Position numbers and translations under genes: made by a program. A DNA stretch of 64,000 bases, taken from Nitrospira_D sp002331625 (GTDB taxonomy: Bacteria > Nitrospirota > Nitrospiria > Nitrospirales > Nitrospiraceae). The notes beneath the pieces were generated by a model, which had not been told where the DNA came from, searched no databases, and was given only the letters and a program-made list of their open reading frames with translations. The DNA is taken from NCBI GenBank assembly GCA_031969955.1, contig DALYJF010000002.1, positions 124,001 through 188,000 of the forward strand, in the 5' to 3' direction. This document shows, one piece after another, positions 42,815 through 51,341 of this stretch (position 1 is the stretch's first letter; the number at the start of each line of letters is the position of its first letter).

Positions 42815-44659
42815 CTAGATGGAATACTGAAAGACCGGCTTCGCCCCGATGGCCTGCGCCAGAACTCCGCGGCGTTTCAATTCGTCCAGGATTCGCGCAG
42901 TAGCCGCATCGAAATTGGTCGGCCCCGCGAGGACCACATCGGTATTCGGCGGAGGCTCTCCCTCAGTCTTGCTCATGTGGACGGTGATGACCGGAACAGG
43001 ATGGACAAGAGTCCTGATGGCCTCTGAGGCTTCACGGTAGGCGAGGCCGAAGGGATTCGTTGTAGACACGACGATGAGGCCGGTGTCGGTGAGAAGACGT
43101 GCCACTTCGCCGTAGCGCCGAGCCATCTCCGTGGTTTGGCCCCGCTCTTCTTCACTGAGATCTGCGTCCAAGCCACGGCGGAGATTTTCCCCGTCCAAGA
43201 GATATGCATGCCGCCCATCCGCCACGAGACGGCCTTCGAGCTTCCTCGCCAAGAACGATTTACCGGTGTGCCGCCCTCCGGTAATCAGGACCACCGCGGC
43301 TCGATGACCGTATTGCTGCGCCCGATCCTCGACCGTGACTTCGCCCTTGATCCAGGCAAAGTCGCGGCGCCTGGCTTCTTCACGGAGAAATTCCTGATCG
43401 TCATGGACCAATTCCGTGATGATTCCGCCGCCCGCGATGTCATAGTCATCGACCAGGACAAAGCGACCGGTGGCTTCAAACGAGGCCGACAGATCGAAGG
43501 CGACCGGGGCTTTGGTCCGCAACGTCAATTCCGCCACTTGGTTCTTGCCGACACTGTTGCTCCCTTGTTGCTGTGCCAGATCCATCGTATCAATGATTCG
43601 ATGGATGGACGCGACTTCGCAGTCCACTTCCTTGGTGGCGATGCGCAACAGATATTTGCGCCCTTTCTCCAGCAGCCGTTTTCCTAGCCAAAACAGATTG
43701 GCGCGAAAGGCTGTCGAGACGTTTGGGAGGCTTTCTTGATGCGAGGCGATTTCGCCACGCTCCACAAAGATTTGTTCATCGAGCGTCACGCCGATGGATT
43801 GTCCCGCCAGGCCTTCGGTCGGTTGCGGCTCGATATTGAAGGCTTCCACCGTTCGAATATTGGCTCTCTTATTAGAAGGCGAAAATACGAGATGGTCGCC
43901 CACTTTGAGCCGGCCGGCCGCAATCCGTCCGGTGATGATGCGACGTGCATCAAACTTATAGACGTCCTGCACCGGCAGTCGAAGTGGTTGTTCCGAACGA
44001 GCAGTTTCCTTCTTGAAGGCACTCAGTGTCTCGAGAACCGTTGGACCGCTGTACCACGCCATCTGCTGGCTGCGGTTCGCAATGTTGTCGCCGAGCTTCG
44101 CGCTCACCGGGATGAACTGCGACGGCACGGCTTTGAACTGCCCCAAAAATTCTCGGTATTCTTTTTCGATTCCGTTGAAGACATCCTGCCGGTACCCGAC
44201 GAGATCCATCTTATTGACGACCACGGCGAATTGCCGAACGCCGAGCAGCGATAGGAGATACCCGTGCTTCTTTGACTGCTCTTTGACTCCTTCCAGAGCA
44301 TCGATCAGCAGCAAGGCTGCTTCGGCACGGGCCGCTCCGGAAATCATGTTCTTGAGAAATTCTTTATGTCCGGGCGCATCGATAATGATGTATTGCCGGC
44401 CCTTCCACATGAAGAACGTACGGGCGGTATCGATCGTAATCCCCTGCTCCTGCTCCTCAAGAAAGGCGTCAAAGAGGAACGCGTATTCGAATTCCTTCCC
44501 CTGCTGCTTGCAGATGGCTTGCACCTTCTCCAACTTGCCGTCGGGCAGCGAGCCCGTATCGGCATAGAGCCGGCCCAGCAAGGTAGACTTGCCATGGTCC
44601 ACATGCCCGACGATCACGATATTCAAATTCTCAGATGGCTTGGTCTCAGTCGCTTTCAT
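42815..44659 (-). CDS. cysNC: Sulfate adenylyltransferase subunit 1 / divergent adenylylsulfate kinase
   Basis: The GTPase subunit of ATP sulfurylase, working with CysD to make APS. The start is taken at MKATETKPSENLN (44659); ATG 44680 is possible. The EF-Tu-like GTPase part has GHVDHGKSTLLGRL, DAPGHKEFLKNMISGA and NKMDLV. The last 180 or so residues are APS-kinase-like, with GGRHTGKSFLARKL (P-loop), YLLDGENLRRGLDADL and TGLIVVSTTNPF. The usual CExRDPKGLYKKAR region is missing and replaced by HMSKTEGEPPPNT. The kinase may therefore be weak or inactive. Direct APS reduction by the neighbouring CysH would make it dispensable. Confidence 0.9.
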   Translation of the reverse strand: MKATETKPSENLNIVIVGHVDHGKSTLLGRLYADTGSLPDGKLEKVQAICKQQGKEFEYAFLFDAFLEEQEQGITIDTARTFFMWKGRQYIIIDAPGHKEFLKNMISGAARAEAALLLIDALEGVKEQSKKHGYLLSLLGVRQFAVVVNKMDLVGYRQDVFNGIEKEYREFLGQFKAVPSQFIPVSAKLGDNIANRSQQMAWYSGPTVLETLSAFKKETARSEQPLRLPVQDVYKFDARRIITGRIAAGRLKVGDHLVFSPSNKRANIRTVEAFNIEPQPTEGLAGQSIGVTLDEQIFVERGEIASHQESLPNVSTAFRANLFWLGKRLLEKGRKYLLRIATKEVDCEVASIHRIIDTMDLAQQQGSNSVGKNQVAELTLRTKAPVAFDLSASFEATGRFVLVDDYDIAGGGIITELVHDDQEFLREEARRRDFAWIKGEVTVEDRAQQYGHRAAVVLITGGRHTGKSFLARKLEGRLVADGRHAYLLDGENLRRGLDADLSEEERGQTTEMARRYGEVARLLTDTGLIVVSTTNPFGLAYREASEAIRTLVHPVPVITVHMSKTEGEPPPNTDVVLAGPTNFDAATARILDELKRRGVLAQAIGAKPVFQYSI

Positions 44660-44713
44660 GTCTTCTACATCTCCCGGCATGCTCAAATAAGCAACCCAGC
44701 GAGGCCGCAGGGA

Positions 44714-44760
44714 AGAAACAACCGGAGGCGTACCCTCTGGGGTACGTTGAGGATTGTTTC
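44714..44760 (-). promoter_or_regulatory. Two-tier hairpin in the cysD-cysNC gap
   Basis: GAAACAA pairs with TTGTTTC (outer stem) and CGTACCC with GGGTACG (inner stem, loop TCTG), in the gap between the cysD stop and cysNC start. It is long enough to affect mRNA processing or translation of cysNC. No known riboswitch class was recognised. Confidence 0.4.
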
Positions 44761-44800
44761 GATCCGAGAACGAAGCTGGATGCTTATTTCAGCATGCTGC

Positions 44801-45598
44801 TTACATGTACCCGTCTTTTCGGAGTAGTTCCATTCCCCGCCCTTCGTCCTGCGCCCGTCCTGATCGCTCAGCCACCGTCGTATGCCGAAGCTCGTCGATG
44901 ATGTCATCGACCGTCTTTGCCGTAGATTTGATCGGGGTCGTACAGGGCGCACAGCCGAGGCTGCGATAGCGTGTGCCGTCGCCCTTATCGAGATACAAGT
45001 CGATAAACGGAATATTTTCCAGCTTGATATACTCCCAAATGTTGATTTCCGTCCAATCCAGGAGCGGGTGAATGCGGATATGGGTCCCAGGCGGAAAGGT
45101 CGTCTTATATTGGTCCCATAGCTCCGGCGGCTGGTCCCGAAAATCCCAATCTCCATGTTTATCGCGTGGCGAGAAATACCGCTCCTTCGCTCTTGTTCCC
45201 TCTTCATCCGCACGGACGCCGAGGATCACACCGGTGTACCCCTTGTTTTCCAAGAGTTGCTTGAGGCCGTTCGTCTTCAGTGCCGTACAACAGACGACTC
45301 GGCCCATAGTGTGATTCATCCCTGCTGCCAACGCTTCTTTGTTTTGACCGACGACCAAATCCAAGCGCCATTCCCGCGCGAGACGATCGCGATACTCGAT
45401 CATCGCCGGAATCTTGTAACTGGTATCGACGTGAAGCAGTGGAAAGGGCACATGCCCAAAGAATGCCTTGCGTGCCAGCCACAGTAGAACCGTTGAATCC
45501 TTGCCCATCGACCAGAGCATGGCGAGATTGTTGAAATGTTTGTAGGCTTCTCGCAAGATATAGACGCTTTGATCTTCTAGTTGCCGAAGATGTTTCAT
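44801..45598 (-). CDS. cysD: Sulfate adenylyltransferase subunit 2
   Basis: The catalytic PP-loop subunit of ATP sulfurylase, forming APS from ATP and sulfate, driven by CysN GTP hydrolysis. It begins MKHLRQLEDQSVYILREAY and has the PP-loop MLWSMGKDSTVLLWLARKAF. HVDTSYKIPAMIEYRDR, GVRADEEGTRAKERYFSPR and WTEINIWEYIKLENI follow. The end RYRSLGCAPCTTPIKS and AQDEGRGMELLRKDGYM is typical. At 265 residues it is slightly short of the E. coli protein. It lies 26 bp after the TrpD-like gene. Confidence 0.95.
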   Translation of the reverse strand: MKHLRQLEDQSVYILREAYKHFNNLAMLWSMGKDSTVLLWLARKAFFGHVPFPLLHVDTSYKIPAMIEYRDRLAREWRLDLVVGQNKEALAAGMNHTMGRVVCCTALKTNGLKQLLENKGYTGVILGVRADEEGTRAKERYFSPRDKHGDWDFRDQPPELWDQYKTTFPPGTHIRIHPLLDWTEINIWEYIKLENIPFIDLYLDKGDGTRYRSLGCAPCTTPIKSTAKTVDDIIDELRHTTVAERSGRAQDEGRGMELLRKDGYM

Positions 45599-45624
45599 GC
45601 CCCTTGTCCTTCTCTGTTTCGCCC

Positions 45625-46665
45625 CTATGCTGCGACCGGTTCCTTCATCAATTCATCCAGCTTGCGTGCCGCGGCTCCTCCGTCAAGCGCCGCACGCGCC
45701 GCCGGGAAACAGGCGGAGAGCGACGTGCCTTTCCCAACCGCATACAGCAACATCGCCGCGTTCATGAGCACCCAATCTCTTGGACCACCCTGAACCCGAT
45801 TCTGCAGAATGCGGCGAAGCAGATCTGCTTCTTTGTCACGCTGATCGGGCGGAAATCCCGCCATGTCCCGCGACGGAACGAACGCCAGGCCAAAATCTTT
45901 CGGAGCGACTCCCAGCGGTGTGATGCGATCATCCCGCAGTTCCAATACTCTCGTCGCCATGGATGCCGACAACTCGGGATCCCCTTCCACGCCTCGAACC
46001 ACCAGTGCTCTGGGACTCCCAAGGATTCGCAGGGCTTCGGCAGTTTTTTCAAAATGCGGAGGGTGCGATAACCCAACCACTTGCACCTTGGCTCGAGCAG
46101 GATTGAGCAACCTGGCGATCGGATGAAACACATTCCTCACGCCGAGCTCTTGGCGCATCTCCAAAAATCGATAGAGCGGTGGGTGGTAGAGTCCGATATC
46201 AAGATAGGCGAACCCTTTCGCATTCAGCTCTTGTGCGACGGATTTGGGATCAGCATCAACCGAAATCCCTAGCGCGCGCAGTACGCCGGCACTGCCAGGC
46301 CGTCTTGGGATGCCATCGTAGCCATGCATCAACACGGCGGCGCCGGCTGCCACTGCCACGATTGATGCGGCGATGATGGCGTGAAAAGTGTCTTGTTTCC
46401 CGGCATAGGTCGGCACATCTACCAGCGCCAAGTCTCGCGAGACCGCAAGAGGAGGCACGTACTGTCGCGCAGCAGCCGTGAGCGCTGCCAGTTCGGTCAC
46501 GGACTCTGTTTTGAATCGCAAGGCAATGAGAAAGGCCCCCACTTGCGCCGGTGTGGCCTCATTTTCAATCAACGCCTTCATCGCCTGTTTACACTCATCC
46601 CAGGTGAGGTCTTTGGACGCCTTGGGGCCTTTGGCAATTTTGGCAAGGATCTCTTGAATCGGCAT
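45625..46665 (-). CDS. Anthranilate phosphoribosyltransferase-like protein (TrpD2/YbiB type)
   Basis: 346 residues from MPIQEILAKIAKGPKASKDL (ATG 46665). The fold is that of the nucleoside phosphorylase/TrpD family: an N-terminal helical domain (LTWDECKQAMKALIENEATPAQVGAFLIALR), then an alpha/beta domain with VPTYAGKQDTFHAI, VLMHGYDGIPRRPGSAGVLRALGI and NVFHPIARLLNPA. True TrpD has GTGGD and KHGN-R motifs; here these are altered, so anthranilate is unlikely to be the substrate. It sits between cysH and cysD with 1 and 26 bp gaps, implying a role tied to sulfur assimilation. YbiB-like proteins bind nucleic acid. Function is not known. Confidence 0.75.
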   Translation of the reverse strand: MPIQEILAKIAKGPKASKDLTWDECKQAMKALIENEATPAQVGAFLIALRFKTESVTELAALTAAARQYVPPLAVSRDLALVDVPTYAGKQDTFHAIIAASIVAVAAGAAVLMHGYDGIPRRPGSAGVLRALGISVDADPKSVAQELNAKGFAYLDIGLYHPPLYRFLEMRQELGVRNVFHPIARLLNPARAKVQVVGLSHPPHFEKTAEALRILGSPRALVVRGVEGDPELSASMATRVLELRDDRITPLGVAPKDFGLAFVPSRDMAGFPPDQRDKEADLLRRILQNRVQGGPRDWVLMNAAMLLYAVGKGTSLSACFPAARAALDGGAAARKLDELMKEPVAA

Positions 46666-46666
46666 A

Positions 46667-47383
46667 TTACGGCTTATGGAGACCGCACTCGGTCTTGGCA
46701 AAAGTTTTCCAGCGACCGGCGCGTAGATCATCGCCGGGAGCCACAGGCGCTGTGCAATAGGTGCAGCCGATGCTGGGGTAGCTCTGGTCGTGTAACGGAT
46801 TGTACGGAACTTCATAGACCTTGATATAGGTCCAGACATCAGCCCATGTCCATCGAGCTAGGGGATTGATTTTGACCAACTCAAATTTCTGGTCCCACTC
46901 GACGAGCCCGGCGTTCGCACGAGACGGAGCTTGATCACGCCTGATTCCGGTGATCCAAGCATGATATCCTTTCAGCACCCGGGTCAGCGGTTCCACTTTC
47001 CGAAGCTGACAGCACTGGTCCGGATTCTTCGCCCACAGGGCATCGCCGTAGGATTCTGCCTGTTGTTGAGGTGTCAACAAGGACTTCACGTGAATGACCT
47101 GCCCGGGGTTCAATCGATACCGCTCAATGACCCGATCACGAGTCGCATAGGTTTCAGGAAACAAAAAATCAGTATCGAGATAGAACAGCGGGACAGAGGG
47201 ATTGATCCGATGTACCATGTCGACGAGGACCACGTCTTCTGCTCCAAAACTGCAGGCTAGAACGATTTTTCCCCCGTATCGCTCGAGAGCTGCGGCCAAG
47301 ACATCCTGTGGTTGTTTTGATTCAAATGTCTCGCTCCAGGATTTGAGCTCCGCCAACAGTTCGGAACGGCCATTCATGGTCAT
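46667..47383 (-). CDS. cysH: Adenylylsulfate (APS) reductase, thioredoxin-dependent
   Basis: Reduces APS to sulfite. The 238-residue protein has SFGAEDVVLVDM, LDTDFLFPETYATRD and TGIRRDQAPSRA. The cysteines are the key: QCCQLRKVEPL and IGCTYCTAPV form the CC...CxxC set that binds a 4Fe-4S cluster in APS-specific enzymes. ECGLHKP at the end holds the catalytic cysteine. PAPS reductases lack the cluster cysteines, so direct APS reduction is implied. It lies 16 bp after the sulfite reductase gene. ATG 47377 is an alternative start. Confidence 0.93.
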   Translation of the reverse strand: MTMNGRSELLAELKSWSETFESKQPQDVLAAALERYGGKIVLACSFGAEDVVLVDMVHRINPSVPLFYLDTDFLFPETYATRDRVIERYRLNPGQVIHVKSLLTPQQQAESYGDALWAKNPDQCCQLRKVEPLTRVLKGYHAWITGIRRDQAPSRANAGLVEWDQKFELVKINPLARWTWADVWTYIKVYEVPYNPLHDQSYPSIGCTYCTAPVAPGDDLRAGRWKTFAKTECGLHKP

Positions 47384-47399
47384 GACAACTCAGGCCCCG

Positions 47400-49889
47400 T
47401 TATCCTTCTACTTTCTCCACCAAAATCCGATAATGTGAAGCAGCTGGCTCCAGGGCCTCCTGGATCAAGACCTTGTGCCCGTCGTTCTTGAGGCTCATCG
47501 GCACGTTCTTGATTGGCTCACCCGCATCGAGCCACACTTCTAACTTCTCTCCCGCATCCATCATTTCGAGTTTCAGCTTGGTCTTCACATAGTTCATGGG
47601 GCAGGCGACCCCGCGCAGGTCGTAGACCGGTGCACCAGTTGGCACCGGAGCAGCCGATTTGGGCTCAACCGGAGCGGGCGCGTCCGGAAGCTTCTCTTCC
47701 TTCACGGCTGCGAGCTTGAGATCCTTTCCCATCTGATCGGTCGCGGCACGGCAGGCATCGACAAACCCTTTGGCGAATGCCATTTTCTCCTTGGCTGATT
47801 CAGCCGAGGTCTCCTTTGGCCCCAGATCTCCAACCTTCTTACTGAGGTCTCGATAGATGGACGGCACGATCCCTTTCTGTGCAATCTTGCCGTCGAATTC
47901 GCTAAAGGTCTCGGAGTCTGTTGAGGGCTCCAGCCCTTCGGTCACCAACAGCGCCTTGGCCGCTGCCAGGACGGCGCGATAGGATTTATTCACCGACACG
48001 GAATACTGATGTTTCTCAACCAGCAGCTTCGCTTGATAGAGCTCTTGATCCGCCTCCAGAATGCCGTTCTCAATCATCTCCAGCGCGCCACCGGCACATT
48101 CACCTGGACCAAGATCTTCCAGGATAAATTCGTCTTCCCCTTCCCAGTCGTAGTAGAAAGTAGAATCCTCTTCGTAGGATGGGACGATCGTGTAGGGAAT
48201 GAATTCATCCTTCAGTCTGGCCTTCCCCGCACGAGCAATGAACTTGGGTAAATTTTCATTCGCCTGGCGATCACGCCGGTACACGTCGATCAAATGGGAA
48301 ATCGCCGCCGGAACGGCTTTTGCCGGTAGCTTCACGATCATCTGGCCGATCCTCGGGGTGCCATTCACAGACCCACCGAGGTGCAGCTCATAGTGGGGTG
48401 CCACATGTTCGCCAATCCGCTTGCCCACCCCATGGAGTCCGATCGTGGAGATATGATGCTGCGCGCAGGAATTGTGACAACCGCTGATTTTGACATCGAC
48501 ACCCGCTAAGTCTTCTGGTACGCGCCCCGCCGGGAGCACTTCAGCCAGAGCCCTCGCGAGTCCTTTTGACGACGTGATGCCGAGCCCGCAGGTATCGGTG
48601 CCTGGACAGGCGATAATATCCTCGACAAGTTCTGCGCCCGGATCGGCTAGTCCACGGGACACCAGATCATCATAGAGATGGGGAATCTGATCGGCGGGAA
48701 TCCAACGGATCACCAGGTTCTGGTTGATCGTTGTGCGGAAATTGCCATTCGAATAGCGCTCAGCCAAATCTGCGACATACAGCATCTGTTCCGCCGTAAT
48801 GTCCCCCATGAACAACTTGATCGCCGCGGTCACATACCCTTCTTGCTTCTGCTTCACGACATTGGTCCGTTTCCACATCTCAAAGGGTGTTTCGTGGCCA
48901 ATCGGATGGGTACCGTTGCCGGTTCCATTACCGTTTCCCGGTGCTGTGCCGTTGCGGGTCGGCATAATGAGCGGTGGGGGTACATCTTGATGTGGCAGCA
49001 AGGTTAACGTGCCATTCTTCGGAAGTGCGTGCCCCAGAGCGACGTAGGCTGCTTCCCACCGCCGTTTAAACTCCTCAAAGCCCAGCTTATCGATCACGAA
49101 CTTCATACGGGCCTTGTTGCGGTTTTTTCGATTCCCAAGGGTGTCGAACACTTTAATGACCGCTTCAATGCTTGGAATCAGCTCCTCCATGGGGGTGAAT
49201 TCCCGCAGCAGTTGTGCCATCCGTGGAGTGGAGCCCAGTCCCCCACCCGCAACCATGCGAAATCCGATCTCTCCGTCCGTTCGTTTCACTGCCAGGAGGC
49301 CGATGTCGTGGATCGGTGTCAGAGCGCAATCGTGGGCACAGCCTGAAAACGCAATCTTGAACTTTCGCGGCAAACTTTGGTTTAACGGGTTACGCAATAA
49401 ATGATAGGCGACGGTCTTCGCGTACGGCGTCACGTCGAAGACTTCGCCCTGGCACACACCCGCCAGATGGCAGGCCGTCACATTCCGCACGGTGTTGGCA
49501 CAGGCCTCCCGAGTGGTCAGTCCGACTTCTGCCAACCCACGCATGATGGTCGGCACATCCTTCAGCTCGACAAAGTGCATCTGGATATCTTGTCTGGTGG
49601 TGACATGCCCCACTCCGGTCGCGTAGCGATCGGCCAATGCGGCCACACGACGAAGCTGATTGGCGGTGATGCCGCCGAAGGGGATCTTTATTCGGACCAT
49701 CTGGACACCAGGCTGTCGCTGGCCATAGATGCCATATTGAAGTCGGAACGGTTTAAATAAATCCGTCGAAAGCTCGCCGGCCAACGTTCGCATGGCTTCG
49801 GTCTCGAACGTTTCTATTTCCTCTAAGATTGCGGAGGGAATGGGTTCCGTTTCAATCGGAGGTATCGTGAGTGAAGCAACCGGGTTCAT
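47400..49889 (-). CDS. Ferredoxin-type sulfite/nitrite reductase fused to a TusA domain
   Basis: 829 residues from MNPVASLTIPP (ATG 49889, AGGAGATAGCT upstream). Two tandem halves of the siroheme reductase fold are present. Each half keeps a full 4Fe-4S/siroheme cysteine set: CHLAGVC with GCAHDC in the first, CPGTDTC with GCHNSC in the second. A helical region follows, with CAGGALEMIENG. The last 80 residues form a TusA/SirA domain with DLRGVACPMNYVKTK, whose cysteine carries sulfur in TusA. Reduction of sulfite to sulfide is the likely role, as cysH, cysD and cysNC follow. Nitrite reduction is possible. Confidence 0.88.
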   Translation of the reverse strand: MNPVASLTIPPIETEPIPSAILEEIETFETEAMRTLAGELSTDLFKPFRLQYGIYGQRQPGVQMVRIKIPFGGITANQLRRVAALADRYATGVGHVTTRQDIQMHFVELKDVPTIMRGLAEVGLTTREACANTVRNVTACHLAGVCQGEVFDVTPYAKTVAYHLLRNPLNQSLPRKFKIAFSGCAHDCALTPIHDIGLLAVKRTDGEIGFRMVAGGGLGSTPRMAQLLREFTPMEELIPSIEAVIKVFDTLGNRKNRNKARMKFVIDKLGFEEFKRRWEAAYVALGHALPKNGTLTLLPHQDVPPPLIMPTRNGTAPGNGNGTGNGTHPIGHETPFEMWKRTNVVKQKQEGYVTAAIKLFMGDITAEQMLYVADLAERYSNGNFRTTINQNLVIRWIPADQIPHLYDDLVSRGLADPGAELVEDIIACPGTDTCGLGITSSKGLARALAEVLPAGRVPEDLAGVDVKISGCHNSCAQHHISTIGLHGVGKRIGEHVAPHYELHLGGSVNGTPRIGQMIVKLPAKAVPAAISHLIDVYRRDRQANENLPKFIARAGKARLKDEFIPYTIVPSYEEDSTFYYDWEGEDEFILEDLGPGECAGGALEMIENGILEADQELYQAKLLVEKHQYSVSVNKSYRAVLAAAKALLVTEGLEPSTDSETFSEFDGKIAQKGIVPSIYRDLSKKVGDLGPKETSAESAKEKMAFAKGFVDACRAATDQMGKDLKLAAVKEEKLPDAPAPVEPKSAAPVPTGAPVYDLRGVACPMNYVKTKLKLEMMDAGEKLEVWLDAGEPIKNVPMSLKNDGHKVLIQEALEPAASHYRILVEKVEG

Positions 49890-49929
49890 AGCTATCTCCT
49901 TACTCTCCTCAAGAATGTCGCAATCATGG

Positions 49930-50379
49930 TTAGATGTGGTACATGGGGTTGCGTTGAGCATCGATGGACCGTTGGCGTGCCGCCAACTGCTCGATGGTGA
50001 TGCCTTCAAGGACTTTTCGCTCGGTGTGCTGGACCTGCTCCCATACCTCACCCAGAAGAAGCTCGGATCGCGTCATATGGCGATTTCTGCTTTCCTGATC
50101 TACATGAGACCGATGAAACACCGGTCCCTCTAGGGATTCGAATATGTCTGCGAGAGAAAGTGCAGCAGGTTCACGTGACAGAAGATAACCGCCTTGCGCC
50201 CCTCGGTGACTTTCGACCAGGCCAGCATTCTTCATAGCATGAAGCACCTGCTCAAGAAAACGGAGTGGAATTCCCTGACGTCTCGAAATAGCTCTCGCTT
50301 GAATTGGGGCCTCATGTGCATTGATTGCCAGATCGACAGCAGCCAAAATCCCATAGGTTGCACGCTTCGACGTTTTCAT
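49930..50379 (-). CDS. Rrf2-family transcriptional regulator
   Basis: 149 residues with the Rrf2 winged-helix domain: MKTSKRATYGILAAVDLA, AISRRQGIPLRFLEQVLHAMKNAGLVESHRGAQGGYLLSR. The three cysteines of Fe-S cluster types such as IscR are absent, so it resembles CymR-type regulators, which control cysteine and sulfur genes through an enzyme partner. It is 40 bp from the sulfite reductase gene and is probably the first gene of that operon. A perfect palindrome just before its start may be its own operator. Confidence 0.88.
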   Translation of the reverse strand: MKTSKRATYGILAAVDLAINAHEAPIQARAISRRQGIPLRFLEQVLHAMKNAGLVESHRGAQGGYLLSREPAALSLADIFESLEGPVFHRSHVDQESRNRHMTRSELLLGEVWEQVQHTERKVLEGITIEQLAARQRSIDAQRNPMYHI

Positions 50380-50387
50380 TCTTTACT

Positions 50388-50401
50388 ATTCCTGTAGGAA
50401 T
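50388..50401. promoter_or_regulatory. Palindromic operator candidate before the Rrf2 gene
   Basis: ATTCCTGTAGGAAT is a perfect 6-2-6 inverted repeat, nine bases upstream of the Rrf2 start, overlapping the likely ribosome site (AGGAAT). Its half site resembles the GGAAT core known for CymR. Autorepression of the sulfur operon is inferred. Confidence 0.6.
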
Positions 50402-50682
50402 TAATATGCCGTTACTCTATCCTCTTGAGACGGGATCTGTCAAGAACGTGGGGTTGCGTCGAGATCTACAATCTATCTGCTTCCTAGTAATCAGCATCCC
50501 AATATAGTTCGTCGTTAGAATTTCCTTCAAGGAGCCAAGCAAGAATCCACTGTATTTATGATGTGTTTTTTCACCCCAAAAGGCACAGCAGACGCGCCCT
50601 GACAGGAAATTTTTCAATAAATCCGATTGACATCGTATACGCCCTAGGCAATAATCCGCCTTCTTCTTCGCGTGGTGCCTTC
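50402..50682. other. Divergent intergenic region, promoter side of two regulators
   Basis: An AT-rich stretch between the Rrf2 gene and the Fis-type regulator gene. Both are transcribed outward, so two promoters are expected. Open frames here are short and lack ribosome sites. Confidence 0.4.
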
Positions 50683-51270
50683 ATGCCAGTGCCATCACCC
50701 ACGGTGAGCATTCTTTTGTGTACAGCGGATAAGACCGTACAAGCCCAGGTACGGCAGATGTTTACCGATGCATCCGTGACCGTCATCCGCGATGCAGCCA
50801 CCCTTCACAAAGAGTCGCCGAAGCATCCGGTTGATGTGGTGATTATGGAATCGCGAGATGGATGGGAACCGGCAAGCGTCCTACCCGATCACCTTGATTC
50901 TTCTCGGATATTGTTCATTCAAGGCTCGCGCGCTGTCTTACGAAAAACGCTGAAGATGATCCAGCTGATGAACTCATCGACCCACCCCCAGATCACCAAA
51001 TCCCGTGACAGTTCGTTGGAAAATTATCTCGAGACAAAAATGGGCGATTTCGTCAAAGGTATGCGGAACGGATCGGCAAGAAACCTCCACCCGATCCTGA
51101 TCTCTGCGGTGGAACGCCCCCTCATCACGTCCGCACTACGTGAGACGCGAGGGAATCAGATCCAGGCCGCGGAGTTGCTTGGGCTGAACCGTAATACGTT
51201 GCGAAAAAAGATCGTGGATCTACACATCCCCCTGAAGCAAACCAAACTGAGGGCGAATCGCAGTGCGTGA
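50683..51270 (+). CDS. Fis-type HTH regulator with degenerate receiver-like domain
   Basis: 195 residues from MPVPSPTVSILLCTADKT (ATG 50683). The first 90 residues have the strand-helix pattern of a response regulator receiver (VSILLCTADK, DVVIMES, ILFIQGS), but the acidic pair and the phosphorylated Asp are missing. The last 50 residues are a Fis-type helix-turn-helix: HPILISAVERPLITSALRE, GNQIQAAELLGLNRNTLRKKI. There is no AAA+ domain. It could be a DNA-binding protein not controlled by phosphorylation. HU follows 71 bp downstream. Confidence 0.8.
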   Translation: MPVPSPTVSILLCTADKTVQAQVRQMFTDASVTVIRDAATLHKESPKHPVDVVIMESRDGWEPASVLPDHLDSSRILFIQGSRAVLRKTLKMIQLMNSSTHPQITKSRDSSLENYLETKMGDFVKGMRNGSARNLHPILISAVERPLITSALRETRGNQIQAAELLGLNRNTLRKKIVDLHIPLKQTKLRANRSA

Positions 51271-51341
51271 CCGAATGTTTCATGGCAGGGCCGCTCGGGT
51301 CATTTTCTTCATTTCTCTCACTACTCATCAAGGAGGGACTC

